Assembly: GCA_017508505.1 (NCBI GenBank)
Contig: JAFVYT010000057.1
Coordinates: 1 to 7,143 of the forward strand
Reading direction: 5' to 3'
DNA length: 7,143 bases
Source: Clostridia bacterium
Lineage (GTDB): Bacteria; Bacillota_A; Clostridia; Oscillospirales; SIG627
Part shown: in pieces, positions 5,700 to 7,143 of the stretch
How positions within the stretch are numbered: position 1 is the first letter of the stretch
Layout: every line of letters begins with the position of its first letter
The notes under the pieces: model-generated
The model's input: only the letters and a program-made list of their open reading frames with translations
What the model was told of the DNA's origin: nothing
The model's database searches: none
Position numbers and translations under genes: made by a program

Positions 5700-6478
5700 T
5701 GGGTCTGTTCGATTCCCACGCGCACTACGACGATCCCCGCTTTTCGGGGGATCTGGACGAGGTGGTCGCGCGCATTTCGTCCGAAAGCGAGATCTGCCCC
5801 TGCGGGGTGGAGTACGTGGTGAACATCGGCTGTGACGTTCCCACAAGCCGCCTCTGTCTGGAGCTGGCGGAGCGGTATCCGCTGTTTTACGCGGCGGTGG
5901 GTCTGCACCCCCAGGATGCGGATCGCTTCGACGAGAATACGGTTCCCGCCTTAAAGGAGCTGCTTTGTCACCCCAAGGCTGTGGCCATCGGGGAGATCGG
6001 GCTGGACTACAAGTACGAGAACGCGCCGCGTGAGAAGCAAAAGGAGGTCTTTTGCCGCCTGATGGAGCTTGCGCGGGAAACGGGCTACCCCGTTTGCATC
6101 CACGATCGGGACGCCCACGGGGACGTGTTCGACATCGTCCGCAAATATCCCGACGTGAAGGGCGTGATGCACTCCTTCTCCTCCTCCCCCGAGATGGCAA
6201 GGGAGTACGTCCGTCGGGGTTGGTATATTTCCTTCTCGGGAACCGTTACCTTCAAAAATGCGGCGGTGGTGCCCGAGGCGGCCAAGGCCGTACCCTTGGA
6301 TCGACTTTTGGTGGAGACGGATGCCCCGTACCTTGCCCCCGTTCCTTATCGGGGCAAGCGGAACCGCTCCGATTATGCCTACGCCACGGCGGCGCGCCTG
6401 GCCGAGCTTCACGGGATTTCGGTGGCAGAAATGATCGAAATTACCCGAGAAAACGCCCTGCGTTTTTTTCAAATGTAA
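5699..6478 (+). CDS. tatD: TatD-family metal-dependent hydrolase / nuclease
   Basis: The 259-residue protein is a TatD-family TIM-barrel metallohydrolase; characterised members are Mg-dependent DNases, some with 3'-5' exonuclease or D-tyrosyl-tRNA related activity. Visible ligand positions are the HxH motif H7/H9, E99 (IGEIGLDY), H135 (VCIHDRDAH), H158 (MHSFSSS) and D208 (ETDAPYL), with the family signature GLHP at 68-71. The length is that of Bacillus YabD (about 255). The ATG overlaps the metG stop as TGATG, with GAGG (5687-5690) 8 bases upstream inside metG, so translation is probably coupled. metG followed by tatD is a common Bacillota arrangement; the usual next genes, rnmV and ksgA, do not follow here. 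There is no convincing terminator between this gene and the gap promoter. Confidence 0.94.
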   Translation: MGLFDSHAHYDDPRFSGDLDEVVARISSESEICPCGVEYVVNIGCDVPTSRLCLELAERYPLFYAAVGLHPQDADRFDENTVPALKELLCHPKAVAIGEIGLDYKYENAPREKQKEVFCRLMELARETGYPVCIHDRDAHGDVFDIVRKYPDVKGVMHSFSSSPEMAREYVRRGWYISFSGTVTFKNAAVVPEAAKAVPLDRLLVETDAPYLAPVPYRGKRNRSDYAYATAARLAELHGISVAEMIEITRENALRFFQM

Positions 6479-6534
6479 CAAATTTTAAAAATTAGCAAAA
6501 AACACTTGTAATATTGGAAAAAATAGTCTATACT
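6479..6534 (+). promoter_or_regulatory. gap promoter with A/T-rich upstream element
   Basis: TTGTAA (6506-6511; four of six) and TATACT (6529-6534; five of six) are separated by 17 bases. The preceding 27 bases (6479-6505) are almost only A and T with A-tracts, resembling an UP element that contacts the RNA polymerase alpha subunit; they include the palindrome AATTTT / AAAATT (6481-6493). Transcription would start near 6541, with AAAGGAG (6564-6570) 8 bases before the ATG. The AT-rich flank contrasts with the GC-rich surroundings and fits a strongly expressed gene. Confidence 0.75.
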
Positions 6535-6578
6535 AACGATTGGTAAAAAAATAATTTTAACATAAAGGAGATACCACA

Positions 6579-7143
6579 ATGTCCGTAAAAGTTGCCATTA
6601 ACGGTTTCGGTCGTATCGGCCGTCTCGCATTCCGTCAGATGTTCGCTGCCGATGGTTACGAAGTAGTTGCCATCAACGACCTGACCAACCCCAAGATGCT
6701 CGCTCACCTTCTGAAGTATGACTCCGCTCAGGGTCGCTACGGCAAGGCTGTTTCCGCTACCGAGAACTCCATCATCGTAGACGGAAAAGAGATCAAGATC
6801 TACGCTGAGCCCGACGCTTCCAAGCTCCCCTGGGGCGAGATCGGCGTTGACGTAGTCCTCGAGTGCACCGGCTTCTACACCTCTAAGGAGAAGGCCAGCG
6901 CTCACATTAAGGCAGGCGCTAAGAAGGTTGTTATCTCTGCTCCCGCAGGCAACGATCTTCCCACCGTTGTATTCAACGTAAACCACAACATCCTGACCAA
7001 GGACGACACCGTAATCTCCGCTGCTTCCTGCACCACCAACTGCCTGGCTCCCATGGCAAAGGCTCTGAACGAGTACGCTCCCATCCAGAGCGGTATTATG
7101 ACCACCGTTCACGCTTACACCGGCGACCAGATGATCCTCGACG
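6579..7143 (+). CDS. gap: glyceraldehyde-3-phosphate dehydrogenase, 5' part
   Basis: The first 188 residues of a type I NAD-dependent GAPDH are present; the gene runs off the window (family length about 335). The enzyme oxidises and phosphorylates glyceraldehyde 3-phosphate in glycolysis. The Rossmann dinucleotide motif INGFGRIGR is at 7-15, and D34 in AINDL sits where NAD-preferring enzymes bind the adenosine ribose. The catalytic cysteine is C151 in SCTTNC (150-155), with the partner histidine H178 in TVHAYT. ATG 6579 follows AAAGGAG with an 8-base gap. Codon use differs sharply from the neighbours: 16 of 24 alanine codons are GCT, against 1 of 27 in tatD, and Val is mainly GTT/GTA. This is typical of a highly expressed gene rather than a transferred one. 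Confidence 0.97.
   Translation, partial: MSVKVAINGFGRIGRLAFRQMFAADGYEVVAINDLTNPKMLAHLLKYDSAQGRYGKAVSATENSIIVDGKEIKIYAEPDASKLPWGEIGVDVVLECTGFYTSKEKASAHIKAGAKKVVISAPAGNDLPTVVFNVNHNILTKDDTVISAASCTTNCLAPMAKALNEYAPIQSGIMTTVHAYTGDQMILD

Noticed and set aside
5274..6200. 308-codon minus-strand frame across metG and tatD
   Set aside because: It is an Arg/Pro-rich antisense shadow of two well supported genes, with no domain.
6506..6562. Possible Rex redox-repressor operator before gap
   Set aside because: A TTGTAA half-site and a distant TTAACA are present, but about 45 bases apart and not as the compact palindrome Rex needs.
6528..7112. 194-codon minus-strand frame across gap
   Set aside because: It is antisense to the clear GAPDH reading frame and its end lies in the gap promoter region.

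Overview
The window reads as bacterial chromosome from a moderately GC-rich member of the Bacillota, most likely class Clostridia. The reasons are strong AGGAGG-like ribosome binding sites, sigma-A type promoters with exact 17-bp spacers, a proofreading-deficient type of DNA polymerase I, a methionyl-tRNA synthetase with a fused C-terminal tRNA-binding domain, and the metG-tatD gene pair. No placement below class can be supported from the sequence alone. All genes lie on the + strand.

Layout: 1-225 holds a repeat array followed by the polA promoter and leader. polA (226-2799) encodes DNA polymerase I. A promoter starts three bases after its stop and drives a small VOC/glyoxalase-fold gene (2858-3247), which ends at a clear intrinsic terminator (3258-3285). 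The gene-free stretch 3291-3611 is filled with repeats: GC-rich ~37-bp units and long AT-rich perfect hairpins, arranged in opposite orientations around a short unique core. The metG promoter follows at once, then metG (3726-5699), which overlaps tatD (5699-6478) at a TGATG junction. After a short AT-rich promoter region comes the 5' part of gap (6579 to the window end), a glycolytic glyceraldehyde-3-phosphate dehydrogenase with a clearly different, highly-expressed type of codon use.

The genes are housekeeping functions: replication and repair (PolA), translation (MetG), a metal-dependent nuclease/hydrolase (TatD) and glycolysis (Gap). Only metG-tatD looks like a true operon; polA, the VOC gene and gap each have their own promoter.

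The most interesting signal is in the intergenic DNA. A modular repeat occurs at three places: a perfect AT-rich hairpin with a TC dinucleotide loop, followed by one to three GC-rich units that each contain a smaller hairpin. Arm sequences differ between copies but complementarity is kept by paired changes, so the folded or palindromic form appears to be what is conserved. Two of the three copies sit immediately upstream of housekeeping promoters (polA and metG) in the same orientation.
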